Assembly (NCBI RefSeq): GCF_017114915.1
Contig: NZ_JAAUOE010000014.1
Coordinates: 42,893 to 106,892, forward strand
Source of the DNA: Pseudomonas frederiksbergensis
Lineage (GTDB): Bacteria; Pseudomonadota; Gammaproteobacteria; Pseudomonadales; Pseudomonadaceae
Direction: 5' to 3'
Length of the DNA stretch: 64,000 nucleotides
Part shown: piece by piece, positions 17,773 to 28,200 of the stretch
Position numbering within the stretch: the first letter of the stretch is position 1
Layout of the letters: each line of letters starts with the position of its first letter
Notes under the pieces: generated by a model
Seen by the model: only the letters and a program-made list of their open reading frames with translations
What the model was told of the DNA's origin: nothing
Database searches by the model: none
Position numbers and translations under genes: made by a program

Positions 17773-18684
17773 ATGAATGAGTCTGTGCGCTTCGAAGATA
17801 AAGTCGTGATTGTCACGGGTGCGGGCGGCGGCTTGGGGCGGGCGCACGCATTGCTGTTCGCAAGACAGGGCGCCAAAGTGCTGGTCAATGATCTCGGCGG
17901 CTCGGCTCAAGGTGAAGGCGCCAATGCGTCGGCTGCCGATCGAGTGGTGGCGCAAATTCGCGAAGCGGGTGGCACCGCCGAGGCTAACCATGACTCCGTC
18001 ACCGACGGTGACAAAATCGTCCAGAATGCCCTCGACACGTTCGGCCGCGTCGATGTCGTGGTGAACAACGCCGGTATCCTGCGCGACAAGACCTTTCACA
18101 AAATGGACGACAGTGACTGGGACCTGGTTTACCGCGTTCACGTCGAAGGCGCCTACAAGGTCACCCGCGCCGCCTGGCCACACATGCGTGAGCAAAACTA
18201 TGGCCGCGTGATCTTCACCGCGTCGACTTCGGGCATCTATGGCAACTTCGGTCAGTCCAACTACGGCATGGCCAAACTCGGCCTCTACGGCCTGACCCGC
18301 ACACTGGCCATCGAAGGCCGCAAGAACAACATCCTGGTCAACGCCATCGCCCCCACCGGCGGCACCCGCATGACCGAAGGCCTGATCCCGCCACAGATGT
18401 TCGAACAACTCAAACCGGAACTGGTCAGCCCGCTGGTGGTGTACCTGGCCAGCGAGCATTGCCAGGAAACGTCTGGCCTATTCGAAGTGGGTGGCGGCTG
18501 GATGGGCAAGGTGCGCTGGGAACGCAGCCTGGGCGCCGGGTTCGATCCGCGGGTCGGTTTCTCGCCGGAGGATGTGGCGGCGCATTGGCAGCAGATTTGT
18601 GATTTCGAAGGCGCGGCGCATCCGAAGGACAATATTGAGGCGCTGAAGGAAATGATGGGGAATTTGCAGAAGTATTCCCTCTGA
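17773..18684 (+). CDS. Short-chain dehydrogenase (MFE-2/hydroxyacyl-CoA dehydrogenase-like)
   Basis: A 303-residue SDR. NAD-binding TGAGGGLGRAHALLFA begins at residue 15, NNAG at about 96, catalytic Ser in TASTSGIYGNFGQ and YxxxK in SNYGMAKLGLYG. VLVNDLGGSAQGEG is typical of the N-terminal domain of peroxisomal multifunctional enzyme 2, so a 3-hydroxyacyl-CoA substrate is likely. The C-terminal extension (GGGWMGKVRWERS.. to NLQKYSL) also fits. ATG at 17773 is chosen; earlier in-frame ATG lacks family similarity. Confidence 0.88.
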   Translation: MNESVRFEDKVVIVTGAGGGLGRAHALLFARQGAKVLVNDLGGSAQGEGANASAADRVVAQIREAGGTAEANHDSVTDGDKIVQNALDTFGRVDVVVNNAGILRDKTFHKMDDSDWDLVYRVHVEGAYKVTRAAWPHMREQNYGRVIFTASTSGIYGNFGQSNYGMAKLGLYGLTRTLAIEGRKNNILVNAIAPTGGTRMTEGLIPPQMFEQLKPELVSPLVVYLASEHCQETSGLFEVGGGWMGKVRWERSLGAGFDPRVGFSPEDVAAHWQQICDFEGAAHPKDNIEALKEMMGNLQKYSL

Positions 18685-18763
18685 TTGCGTGACATCTGGC
18701 GGGGCTTACCTGAGTCCCGTCATCTCCTCCCGATTACTCCCTGCCTGAAAACCCATCGCCCAT

Positions 18764-18791
18764 AAAAAAGGCCGCTGCAAACGCAGCGGCC
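18764..18791 (-). terminator. Minus-strand intrinsic terminator without an assigned gene
   Basis: GGCCGCTGC and GCAGCGGCC pair perfectly around an AAAC loop; on the minus strand the stem is followed by six T. There is no minus-strand gene for 10 kb upstream, so a small RNA reading leftwards from about 18.9-19.0 kb is possible. Confidence 0.7.
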
Positions 18792-18999
18792 AAAGCAAGA
18801 CGTAGATCAAGGAGCAATGAATCAACGTCAGTGAACACAGGGCGATGAGTCGAAAATAGCGCTTCAAATCATCTGGATTCTGTCGCCAATGGGGTGGGTC
18901 TATCCTCCCCATCGTTGCGCGCTTTCAGGCCGTTTGCCGTGAAAGCCCGGTAAGAATAAGCGCTTGAGCACAAAGGAAAAATAGCGATTCCAGACATGC

Positions 19000-19022
19000 A
19001 CTGTTGCAGTATGGGCAACAGT
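19000..19022. promoter_or_regulatory. Perfect palindrome ACTGTTGC-N7-GCAACAGT
   Basis: 8-bp arms with a 7-nt spacer, 205 nt before the DUF1302 start. It could be an operator for this operon. Which regulator binds is unknown; the downstream LuxR-type protein is one candidate. Confidence 0.45.
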
Positions 19023-19227
19023 CTCCGGCTGCTACACGACCCGACTCACCCGCCTCATGCGCCCCGCTGATAACCCTTCATCCAGCCCATCCATACTCCG
19101 CGCAAAACCCCGCCCCATGCAGGCATTCATCCTTTGGAGGTACACCGCGAATACCTCCTTGGTGCGCTTATCGCTCCCGGCGTCCGGCAGTAGGGTGGGG
19201 CCTTCTGTCACTCACCGGGGAAGACGC

Positions 19228-21021
19228 ATGACAAAAACAACAATGCGCGCCATCTTCAAACCGCAAGCGCTGGCCGCTGCGGTGGCCTTGGGTTGCTGTG
19301 CCCAGGCGCAGGCGGTTTCATTCAACATCGGCGAAATCGAGGGGCAGTTCGATTCCTCGTTGTCCGTCGGCGCGAGCTGGGGCATGCGCGATGCAGACAA
19401 GTCGCTGGTGGGCACCGTCAATGGCGGGACTGGCCAGGCTTCGACCGGTGATGACGGACGCCTGAACTTCAAGAAAGGCGAAACCTTCTCCAAGATTTTC
19501 AAAGGCATCCACGACCTCGAATTGAAGTACGGCGACACCGGCGTGTTCGTCCGTGGCAAGTACTGGTACGACTTCGAGCTCAAGGATGAAGACCGCGAGT
19601 TCAAACAGATCAGCGACAGCGGTCGCAAGGAAGGCTCCAAGTCTTCCGGTGCGCAGATCCTCGATGCGTTCGTCTATCACAACTATTCCATCGCCAATCT
19701 TCCGGGCACCGTGCGTGCCGGCAAGCAGGTGGTCAGTTGGGGTGAAAGTACTTTCATCGGCAACTCGATCAACAGCATCAACCCAGTGGACGTTTCCGCC
19801 TTCCGCCGCCCCGGCGCGGAGATCAAGGAAGGCCTGATTCCGGTGAACATGCTGTTCGCCACCCAAGGCCTGACCGATCAGCTCACAGTGGAAGGTTTCT
19901 ACCAACTGGAGTGGGATCAGACCGTTCTCGACAATTGCGGCACCTTTTTCGGCGGAGACGTGGCGGCGGATGGTTGCACCACCGGTTACACCGTCGGCAG
20001 CCCGGCGATCGCCCCGTTGGCGCCGCTGGCGGCAGCCTTCGGCCAACCTATCCAGGTCACCCGCGAGGGCGTGGTCATTCCTCGCGGCGGTGACCGCGAT
20101 GCCCGGGATTCGGGACAGTGGGGCACGGCCTTGCGCTGGCTCGGTGACGACACCGAATACGGCCTCTACTTCATGAATTACCACAGTCGCACACCGACCG
20201 TCGGCACCACCACCGCCGGGCTGTCGACACTGGCCAGCCTGCCGGGCATGGTCAGTGTTGCCAACAGTCTGGCTGCCGGCAGCGGTGCGGGCCTGGCCCG
20301 AAGCGTGATGCTCGGGCGCGGCCAGTACTACCTCGAATACCCGGAAGACATTCGCCTGTACGGCGCGAGTTTCTCCACCACCTTGCCCACCGGTACTGCC
20401 TGGACCGGCGAAATCAGCTACCGGCCCAACGCTCCGGTGCAACTCAACACCACCGACCTGACCCTGGCGTTGCTTAACCCGATCGCTGGCGGCGCCGCAT
20501 CGCCTATCGCCACCACGGCCGGTGCCAACAACACCGGTTATCGCCGCAAGGAAATTACCCAGGTCCAAAGCACCCTGACGCACTTCTTCGATCAAGTGCT
20601 GGGCGCCCAACGTCTGACCCTGGTCGGTGAAGCAGCGGTGGTGCGGGTCGGTGGTCTGGAGTCCAAGACCAAGCTGCGTTACGGCCGTGATTCGGTCTAC
20701 GGCCAGTACGGTTTCGGCGGCGATACCGACGGCTTCGTCACCTCGACCTCCTGGGGCTACCGTGCCCGGGCGATCCTCGATTACGCCAACGTGATCGGCG
20801 GGATCAACCTCAAACCCAACCTGTCCTGGTCCCATGACGTCGCCGGCTACGGCCCCAACGGGTTGTTCAACGAAGGCGCCAAGGCGGTCAGCGTCGGTGT
20901 CGATGCCGACTACCGCAACACCTATACCGCGAGCCTCAGTTACACCGACTTCTTCGGCGGTGACTACAACACCCTGGAAGACCGCGATTTCCTGGCGCTG
21001 AGCTTCGGCGTGAACTTCTGA
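19228..21021 (+). CDS. DUF1302 family outer-membrane protein
   Basis: A 597-residue exported protein. A signal peptide ends at AQAQA near residue 26 (LAAAVALGCCAQAQAVSF). The rest is rich in short amphipathic strands with aromatic borders, and the C-terminus LALSFGVNF ends in Phe, as in outer-membrane beta barrels. DUF1302 proteins occur next to DUF1329 proteins in clusters for hydrophobic or steroid-like substrates and are thought to take part in lipid transport; no direct function is established. The next gene starts 23 nt later, so they form an operon. Confidence 0.82.
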   Translation: MTKTTMRAIFKPQALAAAVALGCCAQAQAVSFNIGEIEGQFDSSLSVGASWGMRDADKSLVGTVNGGTGQASTGDDGRLNFKKGETFSKIFKGIHDLELKYGDTGVFVRGKYWYDFELKDEDREFKQISDSGRKEGSKSSGAQILDAFVYHNYSIANLPGTVRAGKQVVSWGESTFIGNSINSINPVDVSAFRRPGAEIKEGLIPVNMLFATQGLTDQLTVEGFYQLEWDQTVLDNCGTFFGGDVAADGCTTGYTVGSPAIAPLAPLAAAFGQPIQVTREGVVIPRGGDRDARDSGQWGTALRWLGDDTEYGLYFMNYHSRTPTVGTTTAGLSTLASLPGMVSVANSLAAGSGAGLARSVMLGRGQYYLEYPEDIRLYGASFSTTLPTGTAWTGEISYRPNAPVQLNTTDLTLALLNPIAGGAASPIATTAGANNTGYRRKEITQVQSTLTHFFDQVLGAQRLTLVGEAAVVRVGGLESKTKLRYGRDSVYGQYGFGGDTDGFVTSTSWGYRARAILDYANVIGGINLKPNLSWSHDVAGYGPNGLFNEGAKAVSVGVDADYRNTYTASLSYTDFFGGDYNTLEDRDFLALSFGVNF

Positions 21022-21044
21022 TCTGGCTGAGAAGGATGATTTCA

Positions 21045-22412
21045 ATGCGCAAGATGATTCTGCAATGCGGCGCCCTGGCCCTGAGCCTGCTGGCCGCCAA
21101 CGTGATGGCGGCGGTCTCGCCGGAAGAAGCCAACAAGCTCGGTGCCACCCTCACGCCGCTGGGCGCCGAGAAGGCCGGTAACGCCGATGGTTCGATCCCG
21201 GCCTGGACCGGCGGCATCCCGAAAAACGCTGGCGCGGTCGATAGCAAAGGCTTTCTGGCCGACCCGTTCGCCAGTGAAAAACCGCTGTTCACCATCACCG
21301 CCGCAACCGTCGACAAGTACAAGGACAAGCTCTCGGATGGTCAGGTGGCGATGTTTAAGCGCTACCCGGAAACCTACAAAATTCCGGTCTACCCGACCCA
21401 TCGTACCGTCGCCCTGCCGCCGGAAATCTACGAGTCGGCCAAGCGCAGCGCGCTGAACGTGACCAGCATCAACGACGGTAACGGCCTGGCCAATTTCACC
21501 GGCAACCGCTACTACGCGTTCCCGATTCCGAAGAACGGCGTCGAGGTGTTGTGGAACCACGTCACCCGTTACCACGGCGGTAATCAGCGACGCATCATCA
21601 CCCAGGTGACCCCGCAGACCAACGGCAGCTACACGTCGATCCGCTTCGAGGAAGAAATCGCCGTACCGCAACTGATGAAGGACCTGGACCCGGACAAAGC
21701 CGCCAACGTGCTGACCTTCTTCAAGCAGTCGGTGACCGCGCCGGCGCGGCTGGCGGGGAACGTGCTGCTGGTGCACGAAACCCTCGACCAGGTGAAAGAG
21801 CCGCGTCTGGCGTGGATCTACAACGCCGGTCAACGTCGGGTACGTCGCGCGCCGCAAGTGGCCTACGACGGGCCGGGCACTGCAGCTGACGGTCTGCGCA
21901 CCTCGGACAACTTCGACATGTTCTCCGGCGCACCCGATCGCTACGACTGGAAACTGATCGGCAAAAAGGAAATGTACATCCCCTACAACAGCTACAAACT
22001 CGACTCGCCGAGCCTCAAGTACGATGACGTGGTGAAGGCCGGGCACATCAACCAGGACTTGACCCGCTACGAGTTGCACCGGGTCTGGGAAGTGGTCGGC
22101 ACGGTCAAGCCAAGCGAGCGGCACATCTACGCCAAACGCCATATGTACCTCGACGAAGACAGCTGGCAAGTGGCGTTGGCGGATCATTACGACGGTCGCG
22201 GTCAACTGTGGCGGGTGGGCGAAGGTCATGCCCAGTATTACTACGATCACCAGACGCCGGCCTACACCCTCGAGGCGCTCTACGACATCATTGCCGGTCG
22301 ATACATTGCCCTGGGAATGAAGAACGAAGAGAAGCGCAGTTTCGAATTCGGCTTCGAGGCCAAGGCTGCCGACTACACACCGTCGGCCCTGCGCGCCGAG
22401 GGTGTCCGGTAA
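21045..22412 (+). CDS. DUF1329 family periplasmic protein
   Basis: A 455-residue secreted protein with signal peptide (MRKMILQCGALALSLLAANVMA). The body has the family marks GGIPKN, YKIPVYPTHRTVALP, ADHYDGRGQLWRV and a lipid-carrier-like (LolA/LolB) fold is predicted for the family. GAAGGA ends 8 nt before the ATG at 21045, which favours it over the ATG at 21036. It partners the DUF1302 barrel. A terminator follows, so the pair forms a complete transcript. Substrate unknown. Confidence 0.82.
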   Translation: MRKMILQCGALALSLLAANVMAAVSPEEANKLGATLTPLGAEKAGNADGSIPAWTGGIPKNAGAVDSKGFLADPFASEKPLFTITAATVDKYKDKLSDGQVAMFKRYPETYKIPVYPTHRTVALPPEIYESAKRSALNVTSINDGNGLANFTGNRYYAFPIPKNGVEVLWNHVTRYHGGNQRRIITQVTPQTNGSYTSIRFEEEIAVPQLMKDLDPDKAANVLTFFKQSVTAPARLAGNVLLVHETLDQVKEPRLAWIYNAGQRRVRRAPQVAYDGPGTAADGLRTSDNFDMFSGAPDRYDWKLIGKKEMYIPYNSYKLDSPSLKYDDVVKAGHINQDLTRYELHRVWEVVGTVKPSERHIYAKRHMYLDEDSWQVALADHYDGRGQLWRVGEGHAQYYYDHQTPAYTLEALYDIIAGRYIALGMKNEEKRSFEFGFEAKAADYTPSALRAEGVR

Positions 22413-22440
22413 GGGTTTTGATACATTGGCAATCACGAGA

Positions 22441-22464
22441 GGCGACCTGCGGGTCGCCTTTTTT
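22441..22464 (+). terminator. Terminator of the DUF1302-DUF1329 operon
   Basis: GGCGACC-TGCG-GGTCGCC stem followed by TTTTTT, 29 nt after the DUF1329 stop. Confidence 0.88.
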
Positions 22465-22553
22465 ATGGGCGCCAATCAGCGTGCTGAATACCTCTCAACA
22501 AGCGGGTTGGAGAGGGTTAGGGTTGTCGGACAATTATAAAAAGGCACGCCGCA

Positions 22554-25109
22554 ATGACCGCCATGTCTCCGTGTCCGGACCGTTCTGGATTCCTGCCTCG
22601 CCTGTCCTCGCATCACCTGTCGCGGGCTCGCCTGACCGAGCCGTTACTGGCCTCCACGGCACGGGTGAAATTGCTCTGCGCCCCCGCCGGCAGTGGCAAG
22701 AGTGCGCTGCTCGCCGAGTGTTTTTTGCAGGCGCCAACCCAGTGCCGGGTGCATTGGTTGCCCTTGTCCGGCGAGGCGTCGAGCGCGGCCGATTTTCGTC
22801 ATCGTCTGGCACAGATGCTGGGGCTGGCTTCATCGGATGAAAGCGGATTGCTGAGCTATCTGGCGCGATTGCAGGCGCCGACCTGGCTGTTTCTCGATGA
22901 CTATTGCCGGCTGCCGAACCCGGAGCTGGACTCGCTATTGGATCGCATGTTGGCGATCGGCAGTCCGATGCTGACCTGGTGGCTGGGCGCCCGTCGCCGG
23001 CCGCCATGCAACTGGCCTCGGCTGTTGCTCGATGATGAGTTGTACGAGTGCGAGAGTGCTTCGCTGGCTTTTACCTCGGATGAAGTCGAGCAGCTGTTGC
23101 GCCCCTGGGTACCGGATCAGGCGAGCAAGGTGGCCAGTCGGATCGTCCAGCGTACCGGCGGCTGGTGTGCCGGTGTGCGCATTGCGCTGCTGCAGAAATG
23201 CGACTGGTCGCGCCAGGACAAACCCCAGGGGCGGGCGGACACCTTGCTCGATTACCTGGAGCACGAGTTGTTCAGCTCGCTGACGCCAGAGTTGAGCGAG
23301 GCCTGGCGCGTGCTGGCCCACTTGCCACGCTTCAATGCCCGGCTATGCGATCACCTGTTCGGGGCCGGGGAGGGTGCGCAGTACCTGAGGACCTTGCAAG
23401 CGCTGGGCTGTTTTATCGAGCCCTGGCGGGACTCCACCGACTGGCTGCAGATTTTCACCCCATTCACCCAGTTGCTGCGCGATGAGCCCTGGCCGGCGGG
23501 ACGCTCCTGGCATCGGCGTGCCTGCCAGTGGTTTTGCGCCGAGCAGGACTGGAAATCGGCCTTCGAACAGGCATTGCTCGCCGAGGAGTACGAAGTGGCG
23601 GTCAGCCTGTTGCAGCATTTCAGTTTCGAGCAGTTGTTCGAGGAGCAGACGGTGGTGCTGTTGTTGCGTTTGCATGAGCAACAAGGCGAGGAACTGACGC
23701 TGTGCAGCCCGCAGCTGGTGGGATTGATTACCGCCGCATTGTTGTTCGCCGGACGTTTCGAACAGGCGAGCACCTGCATCGTTCGTTTGGCGCATTTCAT
23801 GCCTCAGCCCTCGGCGATGCTCGAGCGGCGATTGATTGCCCGTTGGCAGGCCCTGCAGGGTTGGTTACTGCATTTGCAGGGGCACATGGAGACTTCTCGC
23901 GGGCACTTTCTTGATGCGTTGAACTCACTCGATCCCGACTGTTGGACGGCACGGCTGATGTGTTTGTCCGGCCTGACGCAACAGGCACTGCTCAGGGGCG
24001 AACTCGACATGGCGCAAGCCCATAACCGCGAGGCGCTGTGCGTGGCGCGGGCACAAGGTTCGTTGGTGTTCGAGGGGCTGATGGAACTCGATCATGCGCA
24101 GTTGCTGGAGCAACGTGGAGCCCCCGGGCGCGCTGAAAGTCTGCTCGCCAATGTTCATGAACTGCTTTGCCAGCAATCTGACCGCGCTGCGCCTCTACTG
24201 GGGCGAATCGCCTTGCGTCGCGGGCGACTGGCCTTGTGTCAGGGACTGGATGAACGGGCAGCGGATTTTTTTCAGGCCGGGTTGGAGGACTGCGTTCGTA
24301 ATCAAGACAAGCGTGCGCTGTACGGTTTTCTCGGGCAGGCACAACTGGCGGCCAATCAGGGCGACTACGCCCAAGCCTTCGTCCGCCTGCGTGATGCCGA
24401 GCGATTGATGCAGCAGCGGCAGATTCCGGACACGGTCTACCGTGGCGCTCTGTTGCAGGTCAGCAGTCAGTGCTGGTTGCAACAGGGGCGTCCCGAACTG
24501 GTGTGTGAAGCGTTGAGTCGGGTGCTCAGACACTATCGGGGGCCACAGGCCCGGCAGGCCCCACCGGCGACACTGGAGTTGATTCCGCGGATTGAGTATT
24601 TGTTGATTCTGGCCGAGGTCAAACTGCAACGGGTGGAGGATCCCTTGGCTCGGCTCGCCACCCTGCTTGAGCACACGCAAACAAACGGGATGGTCAGCCT
24701 GGAAGCCGAGCTTCTGCTGGCGATGGCCGAGGCGGCCTTCATGGTGGGCGAACAGGAGAGTGCCCGGCAGTTTTTCGAAAAGGGCGAGCAGAAGGCGAGC
24801 CGTTGTAATTTGCAGCAGTTGTTGGCGCAGTTGAACAGGCGTTGTCCCGGGTTCTTGTCGGAGCTGCACATTATCGATAATAACGAGCCGTTTTCTGAGA
24901 AGGATGTTAATGAAAGTCCACTGAGCCTGAGGGAGTTGGAAGTGCTTGAGTTGATTGCGTCAGGAAATTCGAATCGACAAATAGCCGATAAGTTGTTCAT
25001 CTCATTGCATACCGTTAAAACACATGTCCGACGAATTCATGGAAAGTTAGGGGTTGAGCGCAGGACGCATGCCGTGGCGAGGGCGAGAATGCTGGGGTTG
25101 TGCGGTTAA
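22554..25109 (+). CDS. MalT-type LuxR-family regulator (STAND ATPase)
   Basis: An 851-residue activator. The P-loop APAGSGKS is at residues 43-50, followed by a winged-helix/NB-ARC-like section. A long helical, TPR-like sensor fills residues 350-760. The LuxR helix-turn-helix is at about 785-845 ([35 protein letters not shown]). Such proteins activate genes when an inducer binds the sensor. It follows the DUF1302-DUF1329 operon in the same direction and is its probable regulator. The last 250 nt are visibly more AT-rich than the rest. Confidence 0.85.
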   Translation: MTAMSPCPDRSGFLPRLSSHHLSRARLTEPLLASTARVKLLCAPAGSGKSALLAECFLQAPTQCRVHWLPLSGEASSAADFRHRLAQMLGLASSDESGLLSYLARLQAPTWLFLDDYCRLPNPELDSLLDRMLAIGSPMLTWWLGARRRPPCNWPRLLLDDELYECESASLAFTSDEVEQLLRPWVPDQASKVASRIVQRTGGWCAGVRIALLQKCDWSRQDKPQGRADTLLDYLEHELFSSLTPELSEAWRVLAHLPRFNARLCDHLFGAGEGAQYLRTLQALGCFIEPWRDSTDWLQIFTPFTQLLRDEPWPAGRSWHRRACQWFCAEQDWKSAFEQALLAEEYEVAVSLLQHFSFEQLFEEQTVVLLLRLHEQQGEELTLCSPQLVGLITAALLFAGRFEQASTCIVRLAHFMPQPSAMLERRLIARWQALQGWLLHLQGHMETSRGHFLDALNSLDPDCWTARLMCLSGLTQQALLRGELDMAQAHNREALCVARAQGSLVFEGLMELDHAQLLEQRGAPGRAESLLANVHELLCQQSDRAAPLLGRIALRRGRLALCQGLDERAADFFQAGLEDCVRNQDKRALYGFLGQAQLAANQGDYAQAFVRLRDAERLMQQRQIPDTVYRGALLQVSSQCWLQQGRPELVCEALSRVLRHYRGPQARQAPPATLELIPRIEYLLILAEVKLQRVEDPLARLATLLEHTQTNGMVSLEAELLLAMAEAAFMVGEQESARQFFEKGEQKASRCNLQQLLAQLNRRCPGFLSELHIIDNNEPFSEKDVNESPLSLRELEVLELIASGNSNRQIADKLFISLHTVKTHVRRIHGKLGVERRTHAVARARMLGLCG

Positions 25110-25284
25110 TATATTTTTAATGAAGGTGTGTGTCTGTTTTGTGATGTTCTTGTGTTTGGTTTTTTTCATTCTTTGCAAAGATATCAAGGTGTTGTTGCTG
25201 GTGTTTTTTGGATTACGTTAATTGCACTGGTTGAGGCGTTATGTGGTGGCCTCGTTTTTGAAGTGTATTTAATGGAAGATGTAT
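25110..25284. promoter_or_regulatory. AT-rich leader upstream of the large putative toxin
   Basis: 175 nt rich in T and TG runs, in sharp contrast to the surrounding GC-rich DNA. It probably holds the promoter and could be silenced by MvaT-type xenogeneic silencers. No gene is evident. Confidence 0.5.
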
Positions 25285-28200
25285 ATGACTGTCCAAGCGC
25301 TAGTAACTCAGCAAAATTTGATCAATATTAATGATTCCTTAACTTCTATTGGTGAAGCGCTGAAAAAAATCCCGTCGTTCAAGGCGGTTTTGCAGGATGT
25401 CCTGTTCAATGAACTTCAGCAGTTGTTGCCGGAGGTTTACATCAGCAGGGTCTTTATCAACCGTCGTCGTTCTGACATCAAACATCCAGAGCCGACGGGT
25501 TTGTTGATGGACGTGTTCATGGAATGCCTGAGTCGTGGGCGCCCACCTGTTTACGACGCGGCTCAATACGGTGTTTATGAGTGGCTCGACTCCACGGATG
25601 AACAGGACCAGGTTGAGGGGCTGGATGTGGTGGCCCTCGGGACGCTGATTGGCGCCGTATTAAAGACACTGGTGCAAAAATACACGGCAGTTCTGGATCG
25701 ATACTGGGCCGCCGCTCGAGGCACAGATGCCAAGGGCCGTGCATTGGGCTCGCGCAGCAGCGGACTGCAGGACTTGTATGCGGCGCTTTTCTGGCATGAG
25801 TTGGGCGCGATGGTGCAAGAGGGAGGGCTGAGTCCGCAGGTAGAAGTCAGTCTCGAGCGCTTTATCAAAGGTAATGCACAGGCCCCGGCTTATGGCGTTT
25901 CGGTGGAACTGGAAGATGGGCGATTTGCAACGCTGGCTTGCTGTTTCGTCATGCATCTGAATGGCCAATTCCAGGGCGAGCTTTTTCCAGGCAACGATCA
26001 TCCGGTCATCCTTTACACGTCGACCAAGGGGCTGGAAACATTCGAGACGTCGGTGGCACTGCACCGTACCCTGCAAGAGCGCTTGGGCGATCGGGACCAA
26101 CGCGCGCAGTTGCTCAAAGGCGTTTCACTGGATGACGCCGAGCAAGTTCGAAGTGTTCCTGATGTTCGTTATTTGAATGTTCAGGGCAACCTCTTCGAGA
26201 CGTTCATTTCGACACTGTTCGATAAGCAACGCAGCGACATTGCCGCTTGTCTTCGTCGGACCCAAGCCCCGGACGCGAATGTGCAAAACATTCTTCGTTC
26301 GCTTGAGTCGGCTCAACGCATGGATGAGTTGAGCCAGGATGCAAAGGCACGCACGGCCAGACTGATCCAATTGATTTCCAAAAATGCCTGGCCGCAATGG
26401 CTGAAGAACAGTTACCTGACGAACCAGGAAATTTATGTCTCGCTGGAACAGGAACTGCTCAAGAGCCAAGTGGCTTTACATGGGGTGATGGGCGGTCTTT
26501 CCTCCTTTCAAGAGTATGTTCGGCGCGTCGTGGAAGAACATATTTCCCTCGGTGATGAAAATCGCGTTGACCCCGATTCCATTCGGGTGTCGGTGAAGCA
26601 CTCGGTACGTATGGGGGCGAAGACAATCGAGCATGTCGAGCGCAAATCCCTGACGCAGTTGTTCATGTATGGGGTGCATGATACTGCGGGTCGATTCGAG
26701 ATCGGGTTCGAAGCCTTTCATAACAATCCACGGCTGACAGCCTCCAATGTTGAAAAGGCCATCAAGCAGTTCGATCTTCGTTTGAGTTACGCCAGTGAGC
26801 GAAACAGCCGCTACCTTGAGCCGCACGTTAAAGAGGCGATGCGAGAAGTTCTGGGAAGGCAGGTCGCGCTCAGTAACTTCGCTGCGATTGTTCAAAAGCA
26901 CATCAGCCCGAAAGCACAGGACATCGTTCAGCGTTATCTGTTTGGCGACCCTGCGATGGAGGCATCCGGTGTTGCTTTCCGCAAATATTACCGACCCTTC
27001 AAAGACATGATTGTCTATCGTGCCCGGGGGGCAACGCCTGATCGTTCGATGCATGTGCTCTATGCCCCCGGTGCACCCGCTGGCCAGGAATGGTATGAGT
27101 TCCCTGATCTGACCGCTTTGAAGCGTCAGTTCATCAAGTGGGGTTATGAAAAAGGGGATCGGGAGTATTTGATCGGGCAGGCTTTCAGTGGGAATCGCCC
27201 GGAGTTCATCAAGGACTATCTGTCTCTGGATGATCCGAGGCCAGTGTTCGAACCGTGGTGGTGGGACGGGGTGAGCCTGGTGCAATGGACATCCGCTACG
27301 GAAAACGGTCCATTGATGGGGGCCATCGAGCACATCATCGTCTGGGAAATCGCCGAGGAAAAGGTGGTGACGCCCGACTGGTACAGGAAGGCTGGCGCTC
27401 AGGACCGTGAACTGTTCACAAGGCTGAACACAGACTTGAAAGCCATCCACGAGGTGTCCAAAGAACCGCTGAACATTGAGTCGTTTGCCGGGTTTTCCCG
27501 AAACCTGGTGATGAAAGCATTGAACGATTACCTGCGTCGATCCGGTGCTCATCCTGAAATCGATCCGGATCGAGTGACCGTCAAGTTGCAGGGGCATGAC
27601 TGGATGACGCTCACGAACCTGTTCATTCAGTGGGAGCTTTGGCGCAGCGATGTTCCAACATTTGAGAAGTTGTTTCCCTATGTCGTCCCGGGTGGTTCAT
27701 TCCTTGAAAAGCTCAGAGATATAAGTAGAACAGCCACCTTCCAGTCCCTGGATAACACCTCTTTGGGACGATTGGATGCATCTACCATCAACGCGCTGAT
27801 TGATTTGTTGCCGGGTGAACAATACGAGAGCTATTTAAAACTGAATTTCCTGGAGACGCCTTCATACGATCTCAAGGCCAAGCTTTATTGCAAGGCCAAG
27901 CAAAATGAAATGCTCAGGGCGGCACTGACACAAAAAATGCAGGGTTCTCTGTCCAGCGAGCACTTTCAATGGTTGAAGGGGTTAATCGAAGATCTGGATC
28001 GCGAGCAGCGTCTCAACACCGGACTGTTCTGGAGTGCAAATCCACCGGGCACGGGTGTCTCTGAGCTGGTGCTGGAGGGTAAGCGTATAGAAGGGGCTTA
28101 TGTTTTCGGTCGCGAAGTGGCAGGGAAATTCGAATATTTGATTTACATACCCAAAGCTGCGGATGGGTTGGCGTTCCGTCCGATCGGTACGCTGACCCAG

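Larger units (their letters stand above)
18685..19227. other. Intergenic region, 543 nt
   Basis: No convincing protein gene. A 68-codon minus-strand frame (18706-18912) spans the hairpin and is not supported. The region contains a minus-strand terminator at 18764-18791 with no known gene feeding it, and a palindrome at 19000-19022 upstream of the DUF1302 gene. Confidence 0.6.

Noticed and set aside
18706..18912. 68-codon minus-strand frame between the SDR and DUF1302 genes
   Set aside because: It runs through a strong terminator hairpin and resembles no known family; an RNA gene or nothing is more likely.
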